Origin: Arctopsyche grandis
Taxonomy: Eukaryota; Arthropoda; Insecta; Trichoptera; Hydropsychidae
Reading direction: 5' to 3'
Assembly (NCBI RefSeq): GCF_051622035.1
Contig: NC_135360.1
Span: 12,328,001 to 12,392,000 of the forward strand
DNA: 64,000 bases
Shown: positions 1 through 12,245 of the stretch, one piece after another
How the letters are laid out: every line of letters starts with the position of its first letter
Position numbering within the stretch: position 1 is the stretch's first letter
Translations under genes and position numbers: made by a program
The notes under the pieces: model-generated
Database searches by the model: none
What the model saw: the letters and a program-made list of their open reading frames with translations, nothing else
Told to the model about the DNA's origin: nothing

Positions 1-2764
1 GAGGAGAGGGGACGGTGAGACGGTATAAATTACCGGCTACTTTTAACCCTTTGCCTGCAGCAACTTTCGCGGTACTTGTTTAGCGAATTTTCAACCAAAT
101 ATGTATGTCAATTTAAACTTGCAGTATTTTGTTAACACAGTAAATCACGCTATTCTCGCTGCTGGCATTTTACACATGACTTCTATAGCGGTCATCCGCG
201 GGTAAAGGCTTAAGGGACTGGTCCGAAATGGTAAGCGATGTAAGCGAAACCTGCAAATTTCCGTCTGCCCAGCGTTGATGCATTCGGCGAAAAAGTTTGC
301 CATTAACAATCAAATATTTATTTAAACCACATTTTTTTCTTTTTAATCACTTTATTTTGACACCCCACTAAATTTTCCCCCGGACCCGAATTTTCTCTCT
401 TGTTTTGCATATGCATACTCCTATGCACTTATCCTGAAGTCTTTAAGCATAATTACACTCAGGGTTGGTTCATCCCACAGGCACAATCCGTGAAGACCCC
501 CAATCCGTGAGGGCCTCCAAAAGACCCCAAAAACTATAGTAAATTCCTACAACTTTTTTTAATTTAGTAAATATCTTTGAATTTCAGAAAAAACATGACA
601 TTATCGATTTAAGGGGGGGGGGGGACAAAATAAAATTGCAGCTATGGCCCCCAATCGAGTTAATCCACTTCTGATTATACTGTAAAATACTATAAGTTTG
701 AATTTAGCTGAGCGATCAGGAAAATAAGCCGAAACAAATTTAAAAGGAACACTGGCCCACAATTTGATAAATATAATGAAATAATCTATTCCTATATATA
801 AACAGAATTTTGGTGCTCAAAAACTTGCAAATGTAAATTTTATATATTTTATTTAAATTTATAACAGTTGATTTAGTGAAACTTACATTTTACCCAGAAT
901 GGAAATTTTGGTCATTTTCACTTTAATTTTTGTCATAATTTTTAAGTCGTGACCTTGAGCTGTTAGAAAATAATCATCATCAACATTACAAACTGTTGAC
1001 TGATTGACGAATAGTCATCATCATCATCATCCTTTAAGAAATTGCACAATTTTGTTAATACGTAACTATTAAACAGGTTACTTAATACGTAACTATTAAA
1101 TGGTTTAATTGAATATTCAAAATAATAATACTAATTAAAAATTATTAAATTACCACATAATCTTTAAATTTAACGATATTACTTATTAATTTTTTAAACC
1201 ATTCAAAAATTATATGAAACAAACGAAATGATTTCTTAATTTAATCAAGGAAAATATATTCAAAATTATATTTTTTTTGATCCAAAATTAAAAGTATTAA
1301 AAACTTATTTATATTTTGAAAAGCGTCAATATCAAGCAATAAAAATGTCATCAATTTGTCTCGCATAACGAACGACCGAAACATCATACTTAATAATTAT
1401 TCGTATATAATATGTATGTATGTATATGTATGCAACTATTATGTAAGTAAACTTTTAGAAAAAATGTAATTTTTAGATATATATCTGAGTTCAAATTTAG
1501 ACATCGGTCACTAGTTTAAAAATATAAATATATTCCTATAATCTTCAAACGATTTAAAAAAAACTTCTTTTGTTTAATTTTTTCTAACCAATATTTTCTA
1601 CGTGGTATGAATTTTGAGTAAACACATATTTACATTTTGGCAGATAAGCACTCACGAATTGAAACTTGTATCGATGTTTAAATTGCACTTTTATTCACAC
1701 TTTATTGCACTTTTAATTTGATTGCACTTTTAACTCACGACCGGAAGCGTATCGTAAAAAATATGGTAAGTATGTATATGCGTTTACAATTAATACCATA
1801 TCGAATCACAAGAACACAACACTATTGAAAAGAATTTTCAAATTTCATTCCAATAATCACTGACTTTATGTACGTCTCTACAATATTAAACGAAAAACAC
1901 AACCGAACGCGATCGACATTAAACTTGGCAAAAAACTGATAAATAAAAAAAAAGAAAAATTTTCACTGAATATTTTCTTTTGTTTTAAACTGAAAAACTT
2001 GATTATTTGAAAATAACACCTGTATTCAATTTATAATTTTATTATCAATGATAAATAGATATAAAGTACACCCTTACATACTCGTAACTAGATTTATGTA
2101 CGTACATAAAATTGAAAAAAATATGGATCACTTATTAAATCTATAAACTAAAACATTCTCTATATAATATTAGTTCTAAATATTCTATAAATTGAGTTCT
2201 CATCTAACCAACAATATTCATATTCTGGTATTTCTTTATATAGACATCTATTGTTATTTTGTAATAGTTTTATAAAAAATATGTTTCAAGGTTTAAGTAT
2301 GTGATATTTAAGCGCCAATATTGAAAAGTTTACTAGCATAATTTCTTCTTTCGACTTTCTTCGCAGAAGTGAAAATCTAATGAAAACGTTTCTAATTAGT
2401 AACTAAAAATATTAAGATCTGTTCCAAGAATATCCTGAATTCAAAAACTAAAATCCATTTGATTAGTGGCTGCATTACAAATTATGTAAATCTGACAATT
2501 TCAAAAATACTTATCTCTATCAACCTGTTTAACAACCTAAGTTGTTTAAAAAAACAATATGTGAGAAATTTTAAATGAGAACCATTTTAATATGAATATA
2601 TTTATTAACAAAAATAAGGAATGATAATTCTAAAAAAATACTATAAATGTATAAAGTTACAAAAATTCATCATAAATTTAAACCAAATTGTACTTATACA
2701 GATCTATTTATAAATGTTATATCTGCCTATATAAAGTAAAAATAGATGCCAGAAATTCTTCATA
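1..2764. other. AT-rich intergenic sequence downstream of ATIC
   Basis: I see no coding exon here. The stretch is AT-rich with short TATG/TACA microsatellites (for example around 1410-1435) and a C/G-tract patch at about 470-660 that could be a decayed transposon. On the minus strand an AATAAA (reverse complement at 2601-2606) lies about 160 bp past the ATIC stop codon and could serve as its polyadenylation signal; this is inference. Confidence 0.5.
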
Positions 2765-5588
2765 TTAATGATGGAATAATCTCAAATTGGTGAATGCCAA
2801 TGTTATGTTATGTTCGTTGCAAGATTTAACAATGTCTTCATCGTTGTTTGATCCTGACGGACTTCCAATATACTCAACACCATACTATAAAATAAAAATT
2901 AAATATTTTTGTAAACATTTTTGAAGAAAGAAATATGTACATATATATTAATCTATTCATAATTACTTGAACGGCTCTATCGATATTGTCTCGGAAGGGG
3001 AAAAATGCATCAGATGCAAGTGCGACTTTATCCAACTTTGAAAGCCATTTCGAACGATCTTCATCAGTCATGAAAGGCGGTGGACTTTCGACTGAAGCTT
3101 CCCACTCTGATAAAGGCAAATCAGAACCTAAAATAATAAACCGTTACATTTTAATAAAACATAAAAGTATTTATCTAGTCAAAATTAATATTTATTACAA
3201 ATTAAATTTACCAATCGTTCCGTTGACATAATTATCAATTATGTTCGATATATTTGCACGCATCACATTTGATTTAAATTTCATATTTTGTACATTGGGA
3301 TGCTGACGAATCCACCAATTTTCGGCCTTTTTACCGGCTAATCTGGTGCAATGGATTCGCGATTGTTGGCCGGCACCGATACCTATAACCTAATAAAAAT
3401 AAAATTTAATTTATATCTTAATACAAAAACTATAAAAAATTATAAAAACTTAAACAACCAATTTATGAGATTTGTACCTGCCCATCCCTGGCATAACAAA
3501 CGGCATTACTCTGCGTATATTTCAAAGCAATGGTAGCAACAATTAAATCTCTGATTGCAGAATCGGGGAGGCTTTTATTTTTCGTTGCGACATTTTGAAA
3601 TAATTTTGAATCAATAATGGCATCGTTCCTTTTCTGCTCCATAGTTATGCCGAACAAAGTTTTGCGCTCAGATTCAGTAGGCGTATAATCAGCTTCAATC
3701 TGTAATAAAAAATCAATACTCAATACTACAAATATATTAAAAATAATTAACTGTTGAATTAAAAATATTTTTATACCTGTATAATACAATATTTTCCTCC
3801 TTTCTTTTTCTTCAGTATGGCAAGAGCATCGGCAGAATATCCAGGCGCAATTATTCCATCTGAAACTTCCCTAGATATAATCTTTGCAGTGACAGCATCA
3901 CATTCATCAGAGAGAGAAATGAAATCTCCAAAAGAACTCATCCTATCAGCTCCTCTAGCACGAGCGTATGCATTCGCTAATGGTGTCAGTTGTTTGTGCA
4001 AATCTGATACCATACAAAGGGATGCCTAAAATACATTAAAAACAATTATGCATTCTGTAAAATAAAGCTTACCATAAAAAAAAACTGTGATAAAATTACT
4101 TGAATTTCATTTAAAGGTAGACCGATGGCTGCACCTGCTGGTGAGACATGCTTGAAACTGGTTGCAGCAGGCAAACCTAAAGCCTGCTTCAATTCCTTAA
4201 CCAACTGCCAACCGTTTAAGGCATCACAGAAATTTATGAAACCTGGTGATCCATTCAAAACTACGAATGGAAGCTTTGCTTCAGTTGTAAATACTTGCGC
4301 TGGATTTTGATGGGGATTAATACCTAAAAAAAAATCAATCACATACATAAAATATACAATTTATTAATCACGATGGCGGCCGCTGAATCATATTTGTATC
4401 ATGTTGGGTGCACAACGCTTAGTGGCCGCTGTTACATATATGATTTACGACTGCGCGAACTGTATCAGTCCGCTGATATATTTTTGTATCACGTTTGCGT
4501 CAATCGTTTGTAGCCGATGATAAAATTTTGTATCACGTTTTAGTTTATGACGAAAACGAGATACAAATATATATCAGCGGACTGAAAACTATGTATATTC
4601 TGTACGAAAAATATATTCGCGCAGTCATGAATCATATATGTATCAGCGGCCAGTAAGCGTCGTGTACCCAACATGTTACAAATATGAGTCAGCGGCCACC
4701 ATAATGTTAATATTAAATTCGTATTGTTTATCATAACATACCATATCTCAGAGTCAGTTGAGATTTTCCAGCCGAATACTGTTTCCGGAAATAATCTGAT
4801 ATGGCAAGATCATATTCCGATGTGTGTGTGAAAGCCTTCAAAGCAAGTTCTTGTCTAGAATTAATAATAAATAAAATTATAATCTTTTAAACTTTCATAT
4901 AGCATATTAGGATAACATTGAATAAATACCTAGTTTCCTTAGAAACATCCTTATTTTTGGAATTACCCATTTCATTGATAATCTTATCATAATCATCAGG
5001 ATCACACAATACAGTCACTCTTTCATGATTTTTAGCAGCAGCCCGTAGAAGTGTAACACCCCCGATATCAATATTTTCAACAGCCTCTTCGACCGTAACA
5101 TTATCCTTCGATACAGTTTTAACAAACGGATAGAGATTACAGACGACTACGCTAACCATTGAGTAGTTTTGTTTGGACATGTCATTTTGATCTGATGGTG
5201 TGAGTCTGACAATCAATGTAGATATATATTTTAGAGAATTTTCAAGATTTGAAAAATTTACATTAAAAGATATTATACCTTGCTAAAATACCAGCATGTA
5301 CAGCTGGATGCAAAGTTTTAACACGTCCTTGAAGCAGTTCAGGTGCTCCAGTTATATCTGATACATCTAAAATGGTAAGACCAGCTAGCCTTAAAGTCGA
5401 TGCCGTTCCCCCGCTGCCGACTAACTTTAATCCGCATGCTGATAAATGTTTTGCCAACGGGATTAATCCTCTTTTATCAGACACGCTCAGTATTGCTGTT
5501 AAAAAAGTTGTACAAATTATTATAGAAATCAGAAAAAATTGTGAATAAATTTATTATATGCATGTAATATACCAAGATTTCCAGACAT
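2765..5588 (-). CDS. ATIC: Bifunctional purine biosynthesis protein ATIC (AICAR transformylase / IMP cyclohydrolase), complete, 10 exons
   Basis: Exons, in transcript order: 5573-5588, 5279-5495, 4930-5205, 4742-4854, 4100-4323, 3777-4025, 3478-3699, 3212-3389, 2967-3127, 2765-2884. All junctions are GT-AG, phases close, and the product is 591 aa (human 592). ATIC formylates AICAR with 10-formyl-THF and then cyclises FAICAR to IMP in the cytosol. The N-terminal MGS-like cyclohydrolase domain fills about residues 1-200 ([28 protein letters not shown]). The transformylase domain follows with the catalytic Lys265-His266 pair in [11 protein letters not shown], matching the human K266-H267 pair, then GGKYCIIQ and [15 protein letters not shown]. 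The first coding exon holds only 16 nt. The intron between exons 4 and 5 is almost entirely a MITE (4369-4706). Assignment is from recognised motifs plus full length. Confidence 0.97.
4369..4706. mobile_element. Hairpin MITE in an ATIC intron, 5-bp TSD TTAAT
   Basis: A 338-bp element flanked by TTAAT on both sides (4364-4368 and 4707-4711). The two ends are inverted copies over at least 90 bp: one starts CACGATGGCGGCCGCTGA, the other, read inverted, CATTATGGTGGCCGCTGA. No transposase. It occupies most of the 418-bp intron between coding exons 4 and 5 of ATIC. The superfamily is not settled by the ends. Confidence 0.85.
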
Positions 5589-6282
5589 CGCTAGTAGTTT
5601 TATGATCTATGTTACTTCTTCGAAATGACAAACTGAAATAACAAATTTATCAATAAATTGAATGCATAAGAATTATAGAAAATATATCGATACATAAAAT
5701 TAAGTGAACCAAATCGAAAGGTCAACATAATACTGATTAAAGCACACAATATGTTGTAAATATTTATATAAAATTAAAACAACTTGTTTACTTCAATAAG
5801 GAAAATAGTTTTTTACGACCATATATGGTAAGAATACAACACTTAATAATAATATGTAGTTAGAAATAACATGTTTATAGGTTGAGTATATGTACATGTC
5901 ATTATCAACTGGTATCAAATGTGGGCAATTTCTGGTTGGAGATAATTCAAAGTTAATTTTTAATTCTAATAAGAAACCCATACTCGTGTAAAATTGGGAA
6001 CAGTTATTTGACAGACGTTGATTGAGTACTTCCTGCACTAACTTTGTAAACTGATTCCACACTCTTAAATTCGATTAAGGATTCTTTTATTTTGTGGAAA
6101 AAACTACACAAATATAAATTCTTGATTAAGATCCATTGAAATGAGAAAACAAATAAAACTTATGTTAAATGATAATTTCTTACGAGCATTCACACATGGG
6201 ACGACTCGCGCTACAGAACCATGTGGACCCAATTGTCATAACATGATAATTTCCAACCATTATCAAATGAATATGATACTTT

Positions 6283-6400
6283 GGTAAACGGACTATTTCG
6301 CACATTGCGATCGCGCGCAGGACAATCGTTGCCACAAAAATCGCGAATACGGAATATCTGACGTGTGCGAAATCACTTTTTGCGGAATTATCACCGAACC
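6283..6400 (+). mobile_element. Short MITE, family also at 17722-17924 and 51635-51823
   Basis: Begins GGTAAACGGACTATTTCGCA and ends in TTATCACCGAACC. It carries the family core ATCGCGAATACGGAATAT and looks internally deleted compared with its two relatives. It lies about 700 bp upstream of the ATIC start codon and 80 bp before the composite element at 6481. Confidence 0.6.
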
Positions 6401-6520
6401 GATAATTTTTTTTTTTGCTTCAAACTAAATAATGCTGTCATATATACTTAATTTAAAATTGGAAATAATAAATTATAACATGTAGGCGGGGTACGATGTA
6501 TTGACCGTATCCCGGCCTAC

Positions 6521-6986
6521 ATTGGTGACCCCGACGTGATCTACGCAACCTTCTGATCATCCAACAGCGCTGTCAACACACTTACCTACCCCGCCTACAT
6601 TGGTGACCCCATCTTTGAACCACACAACAGTGTTTCGTTAGGCCGGGATACGGTCAACACATCGTACCCCGCCTACATTGGTGACCCCGACGTGATCTAC
6701 GCAACCTTCTGATCATTCAACAGCGCTGTCAACACATCGCTACCCCGCCTACATTGGTGACCCCATCTTTGAACCACACAACAGTGTTTCGTTAGGCCGG
6801 GATACGGTCAATACATCGTACCCCGCCTACATTGGTGACCCCGACGTGATCTACGCAACCTTCTGATCATCCAACAGCGCTGTCAACACACTTACCTACC
6901 CCGCCTACATTGGTGACCCCATCTTTGAACCACACAACAGTGTTTCGTTAGGCCGGGATACGGTCAACACATCGTACCCCGCCTAC
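6521..6986 (+). repeat. Three tandem ~155-bp units holding an LTR-end/PBS-like module
   Basis: Units begin at about 6521, 6677 and 6831, and a further start lies at 6987. Each contains two copies of the TTGGTGACCCC motif, one followed by GACGTGATCTACGC and one by ATCTTTGAAC, plus the terminal motif GGCCGGGATACGGTCAA. A closely similar unit returns at about 9225-9384 at the right end of the element. Confidence 0.85.
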
Positions 6987-7305
6987 ATTGGTGACCCCAT
7001 CTTTGAACTACGCAGCCTTCATAGCAGTCAACAGCGCAGTCAACACGGCAGCCCACAGTGCAGCCTCCACAACAACCAACAGCCGCCACGACAGCAGTCA
7101 ACAGCGCAGCCTACATAGCAGCCCACATCGCAGCCTACATAGCAGCCCACAGCGCAGCCTACATAGCAGCCCACATCGCAGCCTACATAGCAGCCCACAT
7201 CGCAGCCTACATAGCAGCCCACAGCGCAGCCTACAAAGCAGCCAACAAACGCCACGACAAGGCAACAGCCAGAAGCCTTCACGCAACCGCAAGCTTCGAA
7301 CAACC

Positions 7306-8090
7306 AACGTTCTTCACGCAAGATCCGCTGTCGAGACAACTAACTCCAGCACAACCAACGAAGACCAGCACTCGACGCACTTCGTCAACCAACGTTCTTC
7401 ACGCAAGATCCGCTGTCGAGACAACTAACTCCAGCACAACCAACGAAGACCAGCACTCAACGCACTTCGTCAACCAACGTTCTTCACGCAAGATCCGCTG
7501 TCGAGACAAATAACTCCAGCACAACCAACGAAGACCAGCACTCAACGCACTTCGTCAACCAACGTTCTTCACGCAAGATCCGCTGTCGAGACAACTAACT
7601 CCAGCACAACCAACGAAGACCAGCACTCAACGCACTTCGTCAACCAACGTTCTTCACGCAAGATCCGCTGTCGAGACAACTAACTCCAGCACAACCAACG
7701 AAGACCAGCACTCAACGCACTTCGTCAACCAACGTTCTTCACGCAAGATCCGCTGTCGAGACAACTAACTCCAGCACAACCAACGAAGACCAGCACTCAA
7801 CGCACTTCGTAAACCAACGTTCTTCACGCAAGATCCGCTGTCGAGACAACTAACTCCAGCACAACCAACGAAGACCAGCACTCAATGCACTTCGTCAACC
7901 AACGTTCTTCACGCAAGATCCGCTGTCGAGACAACTAACTCCAGCACAACCAACGAAGACCAGCACTCAACGCACTTCGTCAACCAACGTTCTTCACGCA
8001 AGATCCGCTGTCGAGACAACTAACTCCAGCACAACCAACGAAGACCAGCACTCAACGCACTTCTTCAACCAACGTTCTTCACGCAAGACA
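7306..8090 (+). repeat. 85-bp minisatellite, nine full units plus a partial
   Basis: Unit starts at 7306, 7391, 7476, 7561, 7646, 7731, 7816, 7901, 7986 and 8071, each beginning AACGTTCTTCACGC. Units are nearly identical; single differences occur, for example near 7509 and 7810. Because 85 is not a multiple of 3, successive units change frame, which argues against a coding array. Confidence 0.95.
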
Positions 8091-8595
8091 CGATGCCGAG
8101 ACAACTAACTCCAGCACAACCAGCAAAACAGTCACGCGAATGACTCCACGCAGAACACAACAGCCTGCACAACAGCACCATCCAAGCCATCACAAACCTT
8201 CACTACCAACGCAGCTCGCCCAAAATAAGCAACCTGGTAGAGAACAAGACTTGGACCGGCATGCAACACAAGACCCGCTGTCGAGACAACTTTCTCCAGC
8301 ACAACCGGACAAACAACGACGCCATCGAGTCAATAGACTCCAACACATCAAGATTCCCACAAAATCACACACATCGTTAACACTCACCGGAGAGCCATGT
8401 AGGAATCTCGTCGTCGTCATCGTCATCGAAACCTTCGAGAATATTCCGCAACAACAAACTACATTCCCGAAACCCAGACGACATGCACCTGCAGTCATTA
8501 TATTAAACTCAGGCGGAACGCCCCTACCAGTCGAGTGGAACCAAAACGGTCGAAACACGCCGCCACCATTAAAATACATCGAGCGGAAAGGCGCC

Positions 8596-8811
8596 AAGCA
8601 TTCCAGAAAATTCGACGCCTCGACGAAAACAAAATTCCTCTCGTACGCGTCAATAACCACTTCCATCAAGCATTCCAGAAAATTCGACGCCTCGACGAAA
8701 ACAAAATTCCTCTCGTACGCGTCAATAACCACTTCCATCAAGCATTCCAGAAAATTCGACGCCTCGACGAAAACAAAATTCCTTTCGTACGCGTCAATAA
8801 CCACTTCCACC
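8596..8811 (+). repeat. Three 72-bp tandem units
   Basis: Units start at 8596, 8668 and 8740 and differ by only a few bases. The unit is a multiple of 3 and stays open in more than one frame (one frame reads KIRRLDENKIPLVRVNNHF). It matches no protein family I recognise. Confidence 0.9.
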
Positions 8812-9646
8812 AAGCATTCCAAAAACACTATAAAAGGAGGTACAACCCAAACAACGCCAGTCGACCCACAACAGCAAGCGTCGACACACAGCACCAGACC
8901 AGTCGACCCACAGCAGCAAGCGTCGACACACAACAGCAGACCAGTCAACATACAGCTCCTGACCAGCCACCACTACACTACGCGGACTTGGAAGATCAAC
9001 CAGCCGGACGAGCCAGCAACACACTGCCGTATCCAGAGACCTTCCGTACATAGCTGAATGCTGAGCCAGCGACACTCTACCATATCCAGAGACCGCTGAA
9101 CGACATACTTTTGCCCACAAATACCATACCTTTGTACAACCATAGGCAAACAATAAAACTTTATAAAACTAGCACAACAGTGTTTCGTTAGGCCGGGATA
9201 CGGTCAACACACATGTAACCCGCCTACATTGGTACTACTCCGACGTGATCTACGCAACCTTCTGATCATTCAACAGCGCTGTCAACACATCGCTACCCCG
9301 CCTACATTGGTGACCCCATCTTTGAACCACACAACAGTGTTTCGTTAGGCCGGGATACGGTCAATACATCGTACCCCGCCTACAAACATATTTAAATATT
9401 TTTTATATATACATATATAATAGTTTTATTATTGCAAAATTTGAAATGACTACATGTTGAAAATATTTTTTACAAAAATGCATTTTTTTAAAGCAAATCA
9501 TTATCTCAGAGATAGAAGGGAAACCAAATTAATTGATTTAAACTACATTTATTAGCCAATTGCGTTTTAAAGTTGAATATATTTAGTAATATATATGGAA
9601 ACCGTATGTGCTGCAGAGATTAATCGGGCTGTAGTATTTTATTGAC

Positions 9647-10039
9647 GGGTCTACCTCACGGGCCCGAATTTAAAAAGCTTGAAAACGCAAATATCGGAAG
9701 GCAAAGATCGAAAATCAAAAGATCTTAAGTCGAAAGATCAAAAAAAAAAGGGTGCATGGTAAACGGTACATACTCACTTAATTTGCGCGAGCAGGATACA
9801 ACAGGAACAAGAGGAACAGGCTTTTCCTCCCGTATTCTGCGCGCGCACATTAATACGGGAGGAAAAGCCTGTTCCTCTTGTTCCTGTTGTATCCTGCTCA
9901 CGCAAATTAAGTGAGTATGTACCGTTTACCATGCACCCTTTTTTTTGATCTTTCGACTTAAGATCTTTCGATTTTCGATCTTTGCCTTCCGATATTTGCG
10001 GTTTCGGGCGTTTCACATTCGGGCTCGTCACGGAGACCG
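9647..10039. mobile_element. Long-hairpin Mutator-like MITE, copy 1, 9-bp TSD
   Basis: A 393-bp near-complete palindrome. Ends are GGGTCTACCTCACGGGCC and, read inverted, CGGTCTCCGTGACGAGCC. The flanks TTTATTGAC (9638-9646) and CTTATTGAC (10040-10048) agree at 8 of 9 bases, the duplication size typical of Mutator-like elements. Arms carry GCGCGAGCAGGATACAAC and AAAGATCTTAAGTCGAAAGA-like blocks; the loop is only a few tens of bases. Confidence 0.85.
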
Positions 10040-10112
10040 CTTATTGACCATACTGTTGATCAAATGCAGACAAAATGAATTGTAATAGTAAGTGAAATGT
10101 AAAGAAGGTTTG

Positions 10113-10233
10113 AAAAAAATAGCATGCATATGTACTATACTGGATGCTGTAGCCCTGCAGCCCATATGGACGGCAAAAATAGCATGAATTTGTACTATAC
10201 TGGGAGGTCTGAAGCTCCGCAGCCCATATAGAC
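10113..10233 (+). repeat. Two imperfect ~60-bp tandem units
   Basis: Two units each run from AAAAATAGCATG through TACTATACTGG to GCAGCCCATAT-GACG. They sit next to the Mutator-like hairpin and may be part of another decayed transposon end. Confidence 0.6.
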
Positions 10234-10357
10234 GAGCCGCCACTGGTTTTTACTAATTAAAAGCAATACATATATATATTTTTCAAATCAAATGGTTGTC
10301 AATTTAATGACCTTTACTTGCATTTTCCTCTAAAAAATATACACATGTACATATATA

Positions 10358-10581
10358 AGGGCTGCCATAATTGTGAAGATGTCGACCAGGACGTTAAGAA
10401 AGTGATAGAAGGTACATATGTAGAATTGAAAAACTCATGATTTCAACTACAATCAACAAATTTCTTAGCTTTTTTTCCATATTCTTATCTCGTGAGTTAT
10501 GAGACTAAGCATCTAAGGTTTACAGATATGAGATCTATAAACTGGGACATGTCTCAGTATACCAGGACGTATCGCAGCCCT
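10358..10581. mobile_element. Small TIR element (MITE), ~224 bp
   Basis: Left end AGGGCTGCCATA; the right end, read inverted, is AGGGCTGCGATACGTCCTGG. The left end also carries a nearby CCAGGACGT. No coding sequence. The target duplication is unclear in the AT-rich flanks. Confidence 0.5.
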
Positions 10582-10599
10582 AATATACATATGTATATG

Positions 10600-12245
10600 T
10601 ACATATATTTACTAAACTCATTTGAGTGAAACATTTTTCATATATCCCATTAATCTATTAAGCTCACAATTCAGCAATCACTACTTTGCAAATGATCATC
10701 CCATTTTACCATTTCAGTATTTGGTTGCAGACATATAATATCGCTGACTCAATGCCAAAACCATGCGTGTGCCGAATGGACTATTATCGATAATATTATT
10801 AACTAAAGATGATTATGAACAAATCTAGGTTTTCTTCATTTAAAACCACAAGATTTGGTATACTATGTAGTATATCGTGATATTTTAACTTACACTGAAC
10901 TGTAATATTTTCAGAAGAGGTTCCGTTTTTTACTTTTTTTCCAAACTTTACCAGTATGAGCAAACCTAGGCAATTTGACTGGTTCATAAATAAAAATAAT
11001 AAGCTTTTTTTTCATTGTTTTTATTAATAAATGAATATAATTTTGTTAATTTCACTACAATAATTAATCAAATGCATCTTTCATATTGTTAACAGTTTCA
11101 ATAAACATGTGTAAATATTTGTGATTAAAAAGTGCCAGAAACTTAAAAATGAAAAAATTAATCTGTTAATAAAATGACAAGAAATTTTATTAATCGTGAA
11201 ACTATGTGTTTTATTCAATGTATATATCCGTTCTACAATAAAATTGATTGCACAATAACAACGAACTCTTGTTTTTTCGATAACATGCATTATAAATTCT
11301 ATATTACATATTGGAAAAACAAATTATCAACTACACACAACACGACATAGGAGATGCTGTTTTTGCAATTATCTTTTGAGACCTACACCAAATATATTCC
11401 AATTATTTACAATCACACACAATAACAATTAAATACATGGAAAGACAGATTTCAGTCTACATTCATAATACATATATGTACATATAAAAATTTCACAAAC
11501 ACAACATACATCTGCAGTTCTTATTTTTAAAATTTATACAAACATGAGCAAGATTTATCGGAACACGGTTTTAAGCGCACTAAAATTGTATTTCAAAATA
11601 TAAAATTGATATTGAATTGACGTTACGAACTTATAAACAGGATATGTTTTCCAATATACACATTTTATGAGTTTTTGTTAAGTTATGGCTAATTAATTAA
11701 TTAAATAATTTATCGATGTTACAAACAAAAAGTATGTTAATATTTGGCAACACCATGTTCACCTAACTGGGAACTTAAACATACTAGATGAAAATTAAAC
11801 TGCTACATTTTTTATTTAAATAGTGCTATCCAATAAAATGGCACAACTTCATTAAACTAAATGTTATGTGCAGATAAAAAAAAAAAAACAAAAAATATAT
11901 GAGTAACAATAAGCGTATCAATTACGAGAAAACGTGAATCATGCATTTTAAAATGCAATACAATATTTGCACATATATACATACATTTGTAAATTGAGTA
12001 AAACTTTTGTATAATTTAAATTTAATAGTGACATGTAAGTAAGTATTTACCAATATTATTAGTATTGTCTTTAATACATTTTAATACATATTATATTTTC
12101 ATTGACATTCTGATTTTACTTTCCAACTGCAAAAAATTAAATTCAACCAGTACAATGATGAACTCCTACTTTCTTTATCGTTGTTCAATTTTAACAGTTC
12201 ACTCTTTTCGGTGACATTGTTCGAAGTTATATTATAGGCTTCTTG
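10600..12245. other. AT-rich intergenic sequence, nothing recognised
   Basis: No exon, RNA gene or clear transposon end could be read. The part next to 12246 would be the 3' UTR and termination region of the minus-strand GCP3 gene. Confidence 0.4.

Larger units (their letters stand above)
6481..9384 (+). mobile_element. Composite LTR/TRIM-derived element with perfect inverted ends and internal tandem arrays
   Basis: Bounded by a 39-bp perfect inverted repeat (6481-6519 begins TGTAGGCGGGGTACGATG; 9346-9384 is its inverse, ending CCCCGCCTACA) and a 4-bp duplication AACA (6477-6480, 9385-9388). The same end sequence also recurs inside in direct orientation, each time followed by TTGGTGACCCC, which looks like the end of an LTR plus a primer-binding site. 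Inside are about three 155-bp units (6521-6986), a 24-bp array (about 7093-7250), nine 85-bp units (7306-8070), three 72-bp units (8596-8811), and an AATAAA at 9152-9157. No gag, protease, RT or integrase is recognisable. Long ORFs through it are low-complexity and follow the repeats, so I do not call them genes. Overall a non-autonomous, integrase-dependent element is the best guess. Confidence 0.7.

Noticed and set aside
6988-7513. Overlapping 146- and 151-codon ORFs and minus-strand Cys/Gly-rich ORFs
   Set aside because: They are translations of the 24-bp and 85-bp tandem arrays and change frame between units.
8140-9057. 305-codon plus-strand ORF and a 253-codon minus-strand ORF over the same bases
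   Set aside because: Both are low-complexity, lie in a tandem-repeat element and stay open only because the repeat units lack stops in several frames. No domain is recognisable.
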